Below the pieces are notes generated by a model, which was given only the letters and a program-made list of their open reading frames with translations, was not told where the DNA came from and ran no database searches. From assembly GCF_900105995.1 (NCBI RefSeq), contig NZ_LT629785.1, forward strand, positions 868,001-932,000: 64,000 nt of DNA. The letters are read 5' to 3'. This document shows, piece by piece, positions 43,295 through 52,446 of the stretch (its first letter is position 1; the number at the start of each line of letters is the position of its first letter). The position numbers and the translations under genes were made by a program. The DNA comes from Pseudomonas pohangensis. Its GTDB lineage: Bacteria; Pseudomonadota; Gammaproteobacteria; Pseudomonadales; Pseudomonadaceae.

Positions 43295-44371
43295 ATGACC
43301 AGCTTGCTCGACAAGTGCAGTTTAAGCAAAGTGGTACACCTCATTCCCTATGATGGAATTGGCGGTGTTGAGGTTGCGGCCAAGTCATTGCCTGGTGGTA
43401 TTCACGGATGCTTCGAGTTTCATAAGTATTTTCTTGCGGACAAGGGGAGGGCTGGAAAGGCCGCATTTCAGCATGCCGGTCTGTTAGCTTCAGTTAATGA
43501 TCCACGCAATTTTATTCGCGCTATTTCTTGGCTTATTGAATTTAGGCCGAATCTTGTAATTGCATCGCTTTGGCGCAGTTGTGTGCTGCTCATACTGCTT
43601 AAAATTGTCCGCCCATGGACGAAGTCAGTTGTATTTCTTCATTTTGCAAACGATGTTCATTTTCTGGACAAGGTTTTTACCCGCATGGCTATGGCTATCG
43701 CGACTGAAATATGGACGGATTCCGAAGCAACGCGCCAAGCGCGGATACCCAAGCGGTTGCTTCACCGGAGCCGGGTAATTTCCTTCATGGTCGAGCCGGT
43801 ATTGCAAAAAGCCATACCCATGGTGCGTCCAAAATTTATCTTTTGGGGCAGGCTGAATTCCCAAAAAGGGCTTGACCGGGCTCTTGAACTCTTTTCTCGG
43901 ATAAAGTTTGAGTTTCCAGCTGCGAGCTTCGCAGTGATTGGCCCGGATGGGGGGCAAAGGAGCGATCTTTTAAAACAGGTTGACCGGCTAGGACTGAGAC
44001 ATGCGGTTGAGTTTCACGGCCCCATGTCTCGCTCACAAATCACCCAGCTAGCGGCAGAGCATTCCTTTTATCTGCAGACCAGCGTTATGGAAGGCATGGC
44101 GATGTCTGTTGTCGAGGCCATGCAGTTAGGGCTTGTGCCAGTGGTTACACCCGTAGGTGAGATTGCTAACTACTGTACGGATGGTGAGAGTGCAATCTTT
44201 GTCAGTGATATTCAGCAGGCAGTGCTGCGGATAGGTGCGCTACTTGAGCACCCTGCAGCTTTTTCACTTATGGCATCTGCAGCGCAGGCTCTCTGGCAAG
44301 GGAAACGGCTTTATCGTGACGATGTCCTTGCGGCTTGCAATGAGCTTTTGAATTCGAGGACTACTAGTTGA
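43295..44371 (+). CDS. Glycosyltransferase family 4
   Basis: A 358-aa GT-B glycosyltransferase. N-terminal GIGGVEVAAKSLPGG, then KFIFWGRLNSQKGLDRALELFSRI (about residue 190), FAVIGPDGGQRSDLL and the donor site SVMEGMAMSVVEAMQLGLVPVVTPVGEIANYC (about residue 265). Separated from the upstream GT gene by 57 bp. Sugar unknown. Confidence 0.88.
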   Translation: MTSLLDKCSLSKVVHLIPYDGIGGVEVAAKSLPGGIHGCFEFHKYFLADKGRAGKAAFQHAGLLASVNDPRNFIRAISWLIEFRPNLVIASLWRSCVLLILLKIVRPWTKSVVFLHFANDVHFLDKVFTRMAMAIATEIWTDSEATRQARIPKRLLHRSRVISFMVEPVLQKAIPMVRPKFIFWGRLNSQKGLDRALELFSRIKFEFPAASFAVIGPDGGQRSDLLKQVDRLGLRHAVEFHGPMSRSQITQLAAEHSFYLQTSVMEGMAMSVVEAMQLGLVPVVTPVGEIANYCTDGESAIFVSDIQQAVLRIGALLEHPAAFSLMASAAQALWQGKRLYRDDVLAACNELLNSRTTS

Positions 44372-44447
44372 GCAGCATGACTAGGTTTTGGCAGGTACAT
44401 TCTTGCGCCGTGGCCCTGTCGTTGCTGTCCTTTGGATAGATGAATAG

Positions 44448-45275
44448 ATGAAAAAGAACCTTGATGATGCCACTGTAGATAGTTTCGGTGATGAGTGGTC
44501 GCGCTTTGATCAGGCCGAGCTCGACAATGAAGAGGCGTGTCGGATCTTCGATGAGTATTTTGCGGTTTTCCCTTGGGACTCCTTACCCGAGCATGCGACA
44601 GGTTTTGATATGGGCTGCGGTACGGGCCGCTGGGCAAGGTTGATGGCACCAAGAGTTGGGCATCTGCATTGCATTGATCCCTCGCGTGCGCTCGATGTTG
44701 CCAAGCGCATGCTGGCAGAGAATGCCAATGTCAGCTTTTTGCAGGGGGCAGTTGGCGATGGCGTGTTGCCCGCCAACAGTCAGGATTTTGGTTACTCCCT
44801 CGGGGTGCTTCACCACATACCGGACACTCTGGAAGGTATTCGTGCCTGCGTTGCACTGCTCAAGCCGGGTGCGCCCTTACTTGTGTATCTGTATTACGCC
44901 TTCGATAACCGCACAACCCTGTTCAAGTTGGCCTGGCGTTGTTCGGACTTGCTACGTCGAGGCGTGCACCGCTTGCCCTCCGGCCTGAAGAATCTGGTTA
45001 CCGATGTACTGGCGGCCACGCTCTATTTCCCGCTGGCAAGGTTGTGCGGGCTTGTGGAACGTTCGGGTTTTAACGTCTCGAATATCCCGTTGTCTTATTA
45101 CCGTAACCACAGCTTTTACACCATGCGCACCGATGCCAGGGATCGCTTTGGCACTCCGCTCGAGCAGCGATTTACCCGCGAGGAAATTCGGCGAATGATG
45201 CTCTCGGCGGGACTGCGCGACATCTGCTTTTCGGAGCGCGCGCCCTATTGGTGCGCTGTAGGTATCAAGGAATGA
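44448..45275 (+). CDS. Class I SAM-dependent methyltransferase
   Basis: A 275-aa methyltransferase with a good motif I (GFDMGCGTGRWARLMAP, about residue 52), acidic motif II (LHCIDPSRALDVAKRML), and FGYSLGVLHHIPDTLEGIRACVALLKPGAPLLVYLYYAF, where the core ends. The C-terminal third is hydrophobic-aromatic, with a possible amphipathic region (LVTDVLAATLYFPLARLCGLV) that may contact the membrane, fitting a lipid-linked substrate. Probably modifies a polysaccharide intermediate. Confidence 0.87.
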   Translation: MKKNLDDATVDSFGDEWSRFDQAELDNEEACRIFDEYFAVFPWDSLPEHATGFDMGCGTGRWARLMAPRVGHLHCIDPSRALDVAKRMLAENANVSFLQGAVGDGVLPANSQDFGYSLGVLHHIPDTLEGIRACVALLKPGAPLLVYLYYAFDNRTTLFKLAWRCSDLLRRGVHRLPSGLKNLVTDVLAATLYFPLARLCGLVERSGFNVSNIPLSYYRNHSFYTMRTDARDRFGTPLEQRFTREEIRRMMLSAGLRDICFSERAPYWCAVGIKE

Positions 45276-45371
45276 TCAAGGCATTAAGGAGCAGGGGTGC
45301 TTTATGCTGATTCAATATATGGCCCGTAGCGCACCTACAAGTAAGAGTAAAGAAGTGCAGAAGCGTATCGA

Positions 45372-47399
45372 ATGTGTGGTTTAAGCGGATTCCTCCAGGG
45401 GCGCTCCAGTAGCTTTTCGCTAGCAACGACTATCGAGGGTATGACCGAGCGACTGATTCATCGAGGCCCGGACGAGACGGGCGTCTGGGTCGATGAGTCT
45501 ATTGGCCTGGCGTTGGGCCATCGGCGTCTAGCTGTCCTAGAACTTTCGCCTGCTGGTGCCCAACCTATGCACTCGGCTGGCGGGCGCTTTGTGCTGGCCT
45601 TCAATGGCGAGATCTACAATCACTTGGCATTGCGTGAGCAGCTTGCTGTTGAAGGGGCTACGCCTGCCTGGCTTGGACATTCGGATACCGAGACCTTGCT
45701 GGCGTGCTTCGAACGGTGGGGTATACAGAAAACGCTACAACAGACCGTAGGTATGTTCTCCATTGCCGTGTGGGATGTGCAGGGGCTGATATTGCACCTG
45801 GCGCGGGATCGCTTTGGTGAGAAGCCGTTGTATTACGGCTGGGTGGGGCAGGGCGGCGGGCGGGCTTTTGCCTTTGCTTCCGAATTGAAGGCGCTGCGTG
45901 CATATCCCGGTTTTGCCAACCCGATAAGCCGGGAGGCACTGGCACTGTATATGCGCTTCACCGTGGTGCCGGCACCGCACAGCATTTATCAGAGCATCTA
46001 CAAGCTGGAGCCGGGTTGTTTGCTGAGCATCAGTGCGGATGCGGCGCCGGGTGACATGCCCGCTTTCGAGAAGCCGCTGCGCCCGCCGTTTGATCAGGAA
46101 GGGGTCACTTTGCAGCGCTGGTGGGCGCTGGGCGATGTGGTGCAGGCCGGTGCGCAAAGTCTCATTCGCGATGAAACCGAGGCGATCAGTACGCTGGAGC
46201 AGCGACTGGCTGAAGCCGTGCAGTTGCAGTCGCTGGCTGATGTGCCGCTGGGGGCGTTCCTGTCCGGCGGGATCGATTCTTCGATCATCGTTGCGTTGAT
46301 GCAGCAGCAGGCCTCGCGGCCGGTCAAGACCTTTACCGTGGGTTTCGAAGAAGCGGGCTTCGACGAATCACCTCACGCCCGCGCGGTGGCGCAGCATCTG
46401 GGTACTGAGCACAGTGAGCTGTTTGTCACCTCGGCCCAGGCCCAGGCAGTGATCGCCGGACTGCCGGAAATGTATGACGAACCGTTTGCCGATTCATCGC
46501 AGATACCTACGCACCTGGTGTGCAAGGCGGCGCGCCAGCAGGTCACAGTGGCGCTGTCTGGGGATGCCGGGGATGAGCTGTTTGGTGGTTACAACCGTTA
46601 TTTCTGGGGCCCGCGCATCTGGAGCCGGCTGGCCTGGATGCCAGCGCCGCTCAGACGGGCGCTGGGCGCTACAATTGCGGCATTGCCCGTGGCCGGCTGG
46701 AATGCGCTGGGTCGTCCGTTGAATGCTTTGCTGCCTTCGGGTAAGGGAATTGCTCGGGCTGGCGACAAGGCGCACAAGCTGGCTGCACGATTACATGGTG
46801 TGCGTGATCTGGATGATCTGTATCTGAGTCTGGTGTCCGAATGGCAGGACCCGGCACAGGTAGTGCGCGGTGTGGCTGGCGCTCGACTGGTTGAGCCGGC
46901 CAGCTTGCTGGATGATGTCTTGCCCGCTCATGGAGTGGAGCCGAGCCAGCTGCGCATGATGTACCGTGACAGCCTCACCTATCTGCCGGATGACATTCTG
47001 TGCAAGGTCGACCGGGCAGCCATGGCGGTGAGCCTGGAAACCCGCGTGCCGTTTCTCGATCACCGGGTGGCGGAGTTGGCCTGGCAGTTGCCGTTGGACA
47101 TGAAGATTCGTGGAGGGCAGGGTAAATGGGCACTGCGGCAGGTGCTGTACAAATACGTGCCGCGCCAATTGATCGAGCGGCCCAAGGCGGGTTTTGCCAT
47201 TCCGGTAGGTGAATGGTTGCGCGGGCCGCTGCGTGATTGGGCGGAAAGTCTGCTGGATGAGCAGCGCCTGCTAACGGAAGGCTATTTCTACCCGGCTCCG
47301 ATCCGTAACCGCTGGGCCGAGCACCTGAGCGGTCGCCGCGACCATACAGCCAGCCTGTGGGCGGTGTTGATGTTTCAAGCCTGGCTGGAGCGGCAGTGA
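45372..47399 (+). CDS. asnB: Glutamine-hydrolysing asparagine synthase-type amidotransferase
   Basis: A 675-aa AsnB-type protein. The N-terminal glutaminase has the nucleophile Cys2 (MCGLSGFLQG), RGPDETGVW and the SDTETLLACFERWG loop. The C-terminal ATP-pyrophosphatase domain has the PP-loop FLSGGIDSSIIVAL and YDEPFADSSQIPTHLVCKAA. Inside a polysaccharide locus with a UDP-HexNAc dehydrogenase and epimerase, its likely job is amidation of the C6 carboxyl of the uronic acid, as WbpS does for GalNAcA in P. aeruginosa O6. Real asparagine synthesis is the alternative. It is distinct from the lasso cyclase at 58426. Confidence 0.92.
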   Translation: MCGLSGFLQGRSSSFSLATTIEGMTERLIHRGPDETGVWVDESIGLALGHRRLAVLELSPAGAQPMHSAGGRFVLAFNGEIYNHLALREQLAVEGATPAWLGHSDTETLLACFERWGIQKTLQQTVGMFSIAVWDVQGLILHLARDRFGEKPLYYGWVGQGGGRAFAFASELKALRAYPGFANPISREALALYMRFTVVPAPHSIYQSIYKLEPGCLLSISADAAPGDMPAFEKPLRPPFDQEGVTLQRWWALGDVVQAGAQSLIRDETEAISTLEQRLAEAVQLQSLADVPLGAFLSGGIDSSIIVALMQQQASRPVKTFTVGFEEAGFDESPHARAVAQHLGTEHSELFVTSAQAQAVIAGLPEMYDEPFADSSQIPTHLVCKAARQQVTVALSGDAGDELFGGYNRYFWGPRIWSRLAWMPAPLRRALGATIAALPVAGWNALGRPLNALLPSGKGIARAGDKAHKLAARLHGVRDLDDLYLSLVSEWQDPAQVVRGVAGARLVEPASLLDDVLPAHGVEPSQLRMMYRDSLTYLPDDILCKVDRAAMAVSLETRVPFLDHRVAELAWQLPLDMKIRGGQGKWALRQVLYKYVPRQLIERPKAGFAIPVGEWLRGPLRDWAESLLDEQRLLTEGYFYPAPIRNRWAEHLSGRRDHTASLWAVLMFQAWLERQ

Positions 47400-47409
47400 T
47401 TCGGTTTTT

Positions 47410-47616
47410 GTAGGAGCGGGCTTGCCCGCGAAGCGCTTGTGCAGGCTGAATCGCGGGCAAGCCCGCTCCTACAGGGCCGGTGTGATCTTGATGGATCTGT
47501 GGTGGATACAAAGTGGGCAAGCCCGCTCCTACGGAAAAGCCCAAGATTGCACACGATGGCCATTGTGGGAGTGGCGCCTCGCCACGAAAGAGCTCGCGCC
47601 GGGTCGGTGCTCCCAC
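47410..47616. repeat. REP cluster between asnB and wzy-like genes
   Basis: A REP pair at 47410-47472, a single inverse arm GGGCAAGCCCGCTCCTACGG at 47515-47534, and a GTGGGAGTGGCGCC / GTCGGTGCTCCCAC pair at 47565-47616. It fills most of the 332-bp gap 47400-47731. Confidence 0.88.
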
Positions 47617-47731
47617 AGGTGAGAAGGCATATTTGTTGTACTGGCGATTTCACGATTACATCGATTTCGATTAAATCAACGCTACTTTCACCAATAGAAG
47701 AATCAACCCTTTTGAATAGCAAACAATCCAC

Positions 47732-48799
47732 ATGACCGTTTACTGGTTGATGTTCTTGCTGGCGGTTGTGACCTGTGTGGTCAGCCAGCGCCGTGCCGGT
47801 ATTGGCAGCAGTACCCATGTGCTGAAACTCGGGGCTGCTTGGTGGGCGGTGGTGCTCATTCTCACACTGTTGATCGGTTTTCGTTTCAAGGTGGGTGGTG
47901 ATTGGGGTACCTATCTCGGTTATGTGATACGTGCTGGTAGATCGAGCTTTATGCACTCGTTGCGCGGCAGTGATCCGGGTTATCAGGTGCTCAACTGGCT
48001 GAGTGCGCAGCTGGGTTTTGGTATCTGGGGCGTTAACGTAGTGTGCGGGTTGATTTTCTCCATCGGCCTGGCCCGCTTTTGCCGGCATCTGCCGCGCCCC
48101 TGGCTGGCACTGGCAGTTGCCATGCCTTATCTGGTGATTGTGGTAGCCATGGGTTACACCCGGCAGGGCGTGGCGCTGGGGCTAGCCATGCTGGGGCTGG
48201 TAGCACTCAGTGGACGGCAGGTACGCTGGTTCGTAGTCTGGGTGATGCTTGCTGTCACCTTCCACAAGTCGGCCATTTTGCTGTTGCCGATTGCTGTACT
48301 GGCACATGCGCGCAATCGTTACTGGACAGCCGTGTGGGTGGGCGTGGTTAGCATCGTGGCGTATTACCTGTTTCTGGTTGATTCGGTTGATTCGCTGTAC
48401 ACCAACTATGTAGAAGCCCAGTACCAGTCCACGGGGGCTTTGATCCGCTTGTCGATGAATGCATTGCCGGCGGCGATTCTGCTGGTCTGGCGTAAGCGTT
48501 TCAATTTTCCCTTTGACGAGGCGAACCTCTGGCGCTGGTTCGCGATTATTTCCATTGTGCTGCTGGTATTGCTGCGGCTGACCCCAGCGTCTACCGCCGT
48601 GGACCGTGTGGCGCTGTACATGCTTCCGCTGCAGTTGGTGATATTTGCCTATCTGCCGGATGTGATTGCGCGCAACCAGCAGCAACGCAGTTTGCTGGTG
48701 ATGGGGGTTTTGGCTTATTACGCGGCGGTGCAGTTTGTCTGGCTGAACTTTGCCGACAATTCTCTTTACTGGCTGCCGTACCGGTTTTATCTGTTGTAG
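47732..48799 (+). CDS. EpsG-family polysaccharide polymerase (Wzy-like)
   Basis: A 355-aa integral membrane protein with about nine or ten hydrophobic helices. The motif LLIGFRFKVGGDWGTYLGYVIRAG (about residues 48-71), with G-x-D-W-x-x-Y, is the EpsG-family signature, and VAMGYTRQGVALGLAMLGLVAL is a second conserved block. It likely polymerises repeat units in the periplasm in the Wzy manner, which complements the Wzx flippase at 34070. The start is at 47732; there is no strong ribosome site visible. It appears once and no other Wzy candidate is in the locus. Confidence 0.87.
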   Translation: MTVYWLMFLLAVVTCVVSQRRAGIGSSTHVLKLGAAWWAVVLILTLLIGFRFKVGGDWGTYLGYVIRAGRSSFMHSLRGSDPGYQVLNWLSAQLGFGIWGVNVVCGLIFSIGLARFCRHLPRPWLALAVAMPYLVIVVAMGYTRQGVALGLAMLGLVALSGRQVRWFVVWVMLAVTFHKSAILLLPIAVLAHARNRYWTAVWVGVVSIVAYYLFLVDSVDSLYTNYVEAQYQSTGALIRLSMNALPAAILLVWRKRFNFPFDEANLWRWFAIISIVLLVLLRLTPASTAVDRVALYMLPLQLVIFAYLPDVIARNQQQRSLLVMGVLAYYAAVQFVWLNFADNSLYWLPYRFYLL

Positions 48800-48823
48800 G
48801 TTTGCTGCAAGAACGCAGGCGCC

Positions 48824-49023
48824 GTAGGAGCTGGCTTGCCTGCGATTGCTATTGTTTTGCAGGCATTGGCGTTTTGCTGGATATGGCTTCGCGGGCAAGC
48901 CCGCTCCTACGGGGACGTACTGCAGCAGTGCTGTTTGTAGGGGCTGGCATGCCTGCGATTGCTGTTGTTTTGCAGGCATTGGCGTTTTGCTGGGTATAGC
49001 TTCGCGGGCAAGCCCGCTCCTAC
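48824..49023. repeat. REP cluster: two tandem 113-bp units
   Basis: GTAGGAGCTGGCTTGCCTGCGATTGC at 48824 and GTAGGGGCTGGCATGCCTGCGATTGC at 48937, 113 bp apart, each followed by the tract TTTTGCAGGCATTGGCGTTTT and the inverse arm TTCGCGGGCAAGCCCGCTCC. It fills most of the gap between the Wzy-like and next glycosyltransferase gene. Confidence 0.88.
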
Positions 49024-49089
49024 GAAGAGCGGTGGGGGGCGGGGCATGTTCATACGAATTCGGGTTCATCTTTTGACTGGAACTGTGTT

Positions 49090-50220
49090 TTGAAAATCCT
49101 GCTGTTCGCCAACACCGAGTGGTATCTCTACAACTTCCGTCTTTCTCTGGCCATGGCCTTGCGCGACGCCGGGCATGAGGTGTTGCTGGTGTCGCCGCCG
49201 GGGCCCTATGGCGAGAAGTTGCAGGCGCTGGGGTTTCGCTGGTTGCCGGCGCCGATGCAGCGTCTGAGCCTGAATCCGCTGCGTGAGCTGGCGCTACTGT
49301 GGTGGCTTTACCGCTTGCTGCGCAACGAACAGGTCGATCTGGTGCACGGCTTTACCATCAAGTGCGTGGTGTATGGCGCGCTGGCCGCGCGGCTGGCGGG
49401 GGTGCCGGCGCGGGTCAGCGCGGTGGCTGGCATGGGTTATGTGTTTATCAGTGATTCGGCCAAGGCCAGGCTGTTGCGGCCATTGGTGCGCTTGCTGATG
49501 CGTGCCGCGCTGGATGGGCGTAATGCGCGGCTGATTCTGCAGAATCCGGATGACGTGGCCTTGTTCGAGCAGGCACGTCTGGTCAATCCGCAGCGCATCC
49601 GGCTGATTCCCGGCTCGGGAGTGAATTGCCAGCGCTTTGTGCCGCGTGCTGCTGAATTGCCCGCTGGCGAATTTCGCGTAGTGCTGCCGGCGCGTCTGTT
49701 GTGGGACAAGGGGCTGGCGGAATACGTGCAAGCGGCCCGGCTGTTGCGTGCCGAGGGGCGGGCGCTTGTCTTTCAGCTGGCGGGTGAGCCGGACGCGGGC
49801 AATCCGGCGTCGGTGCCTGCCGCTACGGTGCAGGGCTGGGTCGATGAGGGGCTGATCCAGTGGCTGGGGCATGTCGACGATATGCCGGCGCTGTTCCAGT
49901 CGGTCAATGCGGTGATTCTGCCCAGCTACCGCGAAGGGCTGCCAAAGGGACTGATTGAAGCGGGCGCCTGTGCGTTGCCATTGGTAACTACCGATGTGCC
50001 TGGTTGCCGGGAAGTAGTTGAGGATGGGGTAAACGGCTTGCTGGTGCTGGTGAAGGACGCAGCAGCATTGGCAGCGGCGATAGCCCGGCTGCAGGACGAT
50101 CCTGATTTGTGCGCACGGCTTGGGCAGGCAGCACGCGCAAAGGCTCTGGCCGAGTTTGATGAGCGGATCGTGATTGCCCGCACTCTGGATGTGTATCGGG
50201 AGTTACTGGGCGAAGTTTGA
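49090..50220 (+). CDS. Glycosyltransferase family 4
   Basis: A 376-aa GT-B transferase starting at a TTG codon at 49090 (KILLFANTEWYLYNFRLSLAMALRDAGHEVLLVSPPGPYG), which reads as a typical GT4 N-terminus. The acceptor-side segment HGFTIKCVVYGALAARLAGVPARVSAVAGMGYVF is also typical of the WbpT/TuaC-like branch. Donor site ILPSYREGLPKGLIEAGACALPLVTTDVPGCREVVEDGVNGLLV (about residue 280). High GC, host-like, in contrast to the AT-rich middle of the locus. No good alternative ATG start. Confidence 0.88.
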   Translation: MKILLFANTEWYLYNFRLSLAMALRDAGHEVLLVSPPGPYGEKLQALGFRWLPAPMQRLSLNPLRELALLWWLYRLLRNEQVDLVHGFTIKCVVYGALAARLAGVPARVSAVAGMGYVFISDSAKARLLRPLVRLLMRAALDGRNARLILQNPDDVALFEQARLVNPQRIRLIPGSGVNCQRFVPRAAELPAGEFRVVLPARLLWDKGLAEYVQAARLLRAEGRALVFQLAGEPDAGNPASVPAATVQGWVDEGLIQWLGHVDDMPALFQSVNAVILPSYREGLPKGLIEAGACALPLVTTDVPGCREVVEDGVNGLLVLVKDAAALAAAIARLQDDPDLCARLGQAARAKALAEFDERIVIARTLDVYRELLGEV

Positions 50221-50250
50221 TTTTGTTGGTTTTATGCAACCGGTCCGTAC

Positions 50251-50915
50251 TTTTGTGAGAGCGGCGACTCGCCGCGATTAAGCTCGAAGCTCGCGCCGAG
50301 GTCGGCCCTCCCACAAAAGCCTTGGTGTTGCACGACCTTGTAGGAGCTGGCTTGCCTGCGATGCCCGGCTTTTTGCTGCACAATTCGCGGGCAAGCCCGC
50401 TCCTACATGAACCTTTTGTGCTCTGTGGTTTGGGTAAGGGTACAAAGCTTTTGTGAGAGCGGCGACTCGCCGCGATAAAGCTCAAAATCTCGCGCCGAGG
50501 TCGGCCCTCCCACAGAAGCTCTGGTGTCGCACGACCTTGTAGGAGCTGGCTTGCCTGCGATGCTCTGCCTTTTGCTGCTCTATTCGCGGGCAAGCCCGCT
50601 CCTACGTGAGCCTTTGTGTTCTGTGGTTTGGGTAAGGGTACAAAGCTTTTATGGGAGCGGCGACTCGCCGCGATAAAGTCCAGGAACTCGCGCCGAGGTC
50701 GGCCCTCCCACAGCAGCTCTGGTGTCGCACGACCTTGTAGGAGCTGGCTTGCCTGCGATGCTCGGCTTTTTGCTGCACTATTCGCGGGCAAGCCCGCTCC
50801 TACATGAACCTTTTGTGCTCTGTTGTTTGGGTAAGGGTGCAAAGCTTTTGTGAGAGCGGCGACTCGCCGCGATTAAGTCCAGGAACTCGCTCCGGGTCGG
50901 TGCTCCCTCAGGAAA
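50251..50915. repeat. Tandem array of about 198-bp REP-containing units
   Basis: The tract TTTTGTGAGAGCGGCGACTCGCCGCGAT (or close) starts at 50251, 50449, 50647 and 50846, about 198 bp apart. Each of three full units holds that palindrome, an inverse GTCGGCCCTCCCAC arm, then GTAGGAGCTGGCTTGCCTGCGATG and its inverse TTCGCGGGCAAGCCCGCTCCTAC. The fourth is partial. This is nearly the whole 745-bp gap 50221-50965. Confidence 0.9.
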
Positions 50916-50965
50916 GGTCATTAGGTGAAATCTTTATCAGCGTCACCGTGGAAAGAGGCAAACAG

Positions 50966-51373
50966 ATGAAGCGTCTGGGTTGGGCCGGGTTGGGGCTTGC
51001 GCTTGCCGTGCTGGCTACTGCGGTGCTGGTGCCGAATACAACGCTGGCCTGGCTGCGGGTTGAGAGCCCCTTGCTTTCCGAGGGCATCAATCGGGTCGAG
51101 GCACTGTGGCCGGCTGCCGATACGGTACACATGCTGGCCTTTGCGGTGCTGGGGGTGATTGCCCGGTTGGCCTTGCCGCGCACCCGTGCCGGCTGGATCA
51201 TTCTTGGCGTTCTGCTGTTTTCAATCGTCACCGAGCTGCTGCAGTTCTATGTGCCGGGGCGCACGCCGCTGGTCTCCGACGTGCGCGACAATATGCTCGG
51301 TCTGGTGGCCGGGTTGGGTTTTATATCACTCATTCTGTGGCTGTATCGCCACCTCACGCAGCGCTTCGGATAA
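50966..51373 (+). CDS. VanZ family protein
   Basis: A 135-aa membrane protein with about four helices. Start at 50966 (MKRLGWAGLGLALAVLATAVLVP) with AGAGG upstream. Conserved VanZ-like stretches are DTVHMLAFAVLGVIARLALPRT, ELLQFYVPGRTPLVSDVRDNMLGLVAGLG; the D-x-x-D-N motif near the C-terminus is characteristic. Family members affect teicoplanin resistance in some bacteria, but most have unknown roles, commonly in envelope or polysaccharide loci. Four bases separate its stop from the next start, so it is translated together with the YdcF-like gene. Confidence 0.85.
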   Translation: MKRLGWAGLGLALAVLATAVLVPNTTLAWLRVESPLLSEGINRVEALWPAADTVHMLAFAVLGVIARLALPRTRAGWIILGVLLFSIVTELLQFYVPGRTPLVSDVRDNMLGLVAGLGFISLILWLYRHLTQRFG

Positions 51374-51377
51374 CGGC

Positions 51378-52190
51378 ATGGACACTCTGATCTACATCAT
51401 CAGCAAACTGGTTGGCGCGCTGGTGCGCCCCGAGAGCTGGCTGATCATCGGTATGGGGCTGGCGCTGCTTGCCCTGTTGCTCAGACGTCTGCAGCTCGCC
51501 GGTTTTGTTCTGGGGCTTACTTTCTGTGCCACGCTGCTGGTGGCGATTTTTCCCCTTGGCGAACTGTTGCTGCAGCCGCTGGAAGCGCGCTATCCGGCCA
51601 ATCCAACGCTGGAACAGGTGGATGGCATCATCGTGCTGGGTGGCGGCGAAGACCCGGCGAAAAGTGTCTTCTGGGGTCAGACTCAGTTGCGTGAAGGTGC
51701 CGAGCGCTACACCGCTGCGCTGGAGCTGGCCCGGCGCTTTCCGCAGGCACAGGTGCTGTTTGCTGGCGGCAAGGGCCAGTTGCGCGATCTGGCTGGTGGC
51801 GGGACAAGCGAAGGCAGTGTGGCGCAGGCCTTCTTTAGCGCTCAGGGTCTGGCTCCCGGGCGATTGCTGCTGGAGCAGGAATCACGCAATACCAGCGAGA
51901 ATGCGAGCCATAGTTTCGTACTGGCCCAGCCAAAAGTCGGGCAGACCTGGGTGCTGGTCACCAGTGCTTTTCACATGCCGCGTGCGATGTACGCATTCAC
52001 TCAGGCCGGCTGGCCGGGGCTGGTGGCATATCCGGTGGATTACCGCAGCGGCAAATTTGTCGATGGCATCGGCTGGGATCTTGCCGATAATCTGCGCGTA
52101 CTGAACACGGCGCTGAAGGAGTATGTCGGGTTACTGGTGTATGGTGGCTGGCGCCGCGATGCACTGCCGGGGCAGGCCGGGTCTGAATAA
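51378..52190 (+). CDS. YdcF/DUF218 (ElyC-like) membrane protein
   Basis: A 270-aa inner-membrane protein with two N-terminal helices (about 5-60), then a DUF218 domain: VDGIIVLGGGEDPAKS (about residue 78), LFAGGKGQLRD, ESRNTSENASHSF and VLVTSAFHMPRAMYAF. This family includes ElyC, which affects undecaprenyl-phosphate-dependent envelope assembly in E. coli; a related job here, maintaining lipid carrier flow in polysaccharide synthesis, is inference. The start is chosen at 51378, just after the VanZ stop. Length is normal. Confidence 0.87.
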   Translation: MDTLIYIISKLVGALVRPESWLIIGMGLALLALLLRRLQLAGFVLGLTFCATLLVAIFPLGELLLQPLEARYPANPTLEQVDGIIVLGGGEDPAKSVFWGQTQLREGAERYTAALELARRFPQAQVLFAGGKGQLRDLAGGGTSEGSVAQAFFSAQGLAPGRLLLEQESRNTSENASHSFVLAQPKVGQTWVLVTSAFHMPRAMYAFTQAGWPGLVAYPVDYRSGKFVDGIGWDLADNLRVLNTALKEYVGLLVYGGWRRDALPGQAGSE

Positions 52191-52226
52191 GTGGCCTTGC
52201 CCCCGTGATGCTGGAAAACCGCTTTC

Positions 52227-52412
52227 GTAGGAGCGGGCTTGCCCGCGAAGCGCCCTCTGCCCAGGTATCCTGTCTTGCATGACCACCTGCATTGCATGGG
52301 TAAAGCCAATACCTGGTTGAGCAGGCCATTTGTGGGAGCGCCGCCTCGGCGCGAGCTGTTGATTGTCGGTAGGGTTGTGCCAGCTAAATTCGCGGCAAGG
52401 CGCCGCTTCCAC
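52227..52412. repeat. REP elements upstream of wecA
   Basis: A single arm GTAGGAGCGGGCTTGCCCGCGAAG at 52227-52250 and an imperfect pair GTGGGAGCGCCGCCTCGGCGCGAG ... CGCGGCAAGGCGCCGCTTCCAC at 52332-52412. Confidence 0.8.
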
Positions 52413-52446
52413 AGAAAGCTTTGAGCTCTGTTTGTATGGAGAAAGC

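Noticed and set aside
49988..50842. A 284-aa minus-strand ORF with repeated AGLPANRAAKGRASQASQLLQ.
   Set aside because: It is the tandem REP array read through, extending antisense into a glycosyltransferase gene.
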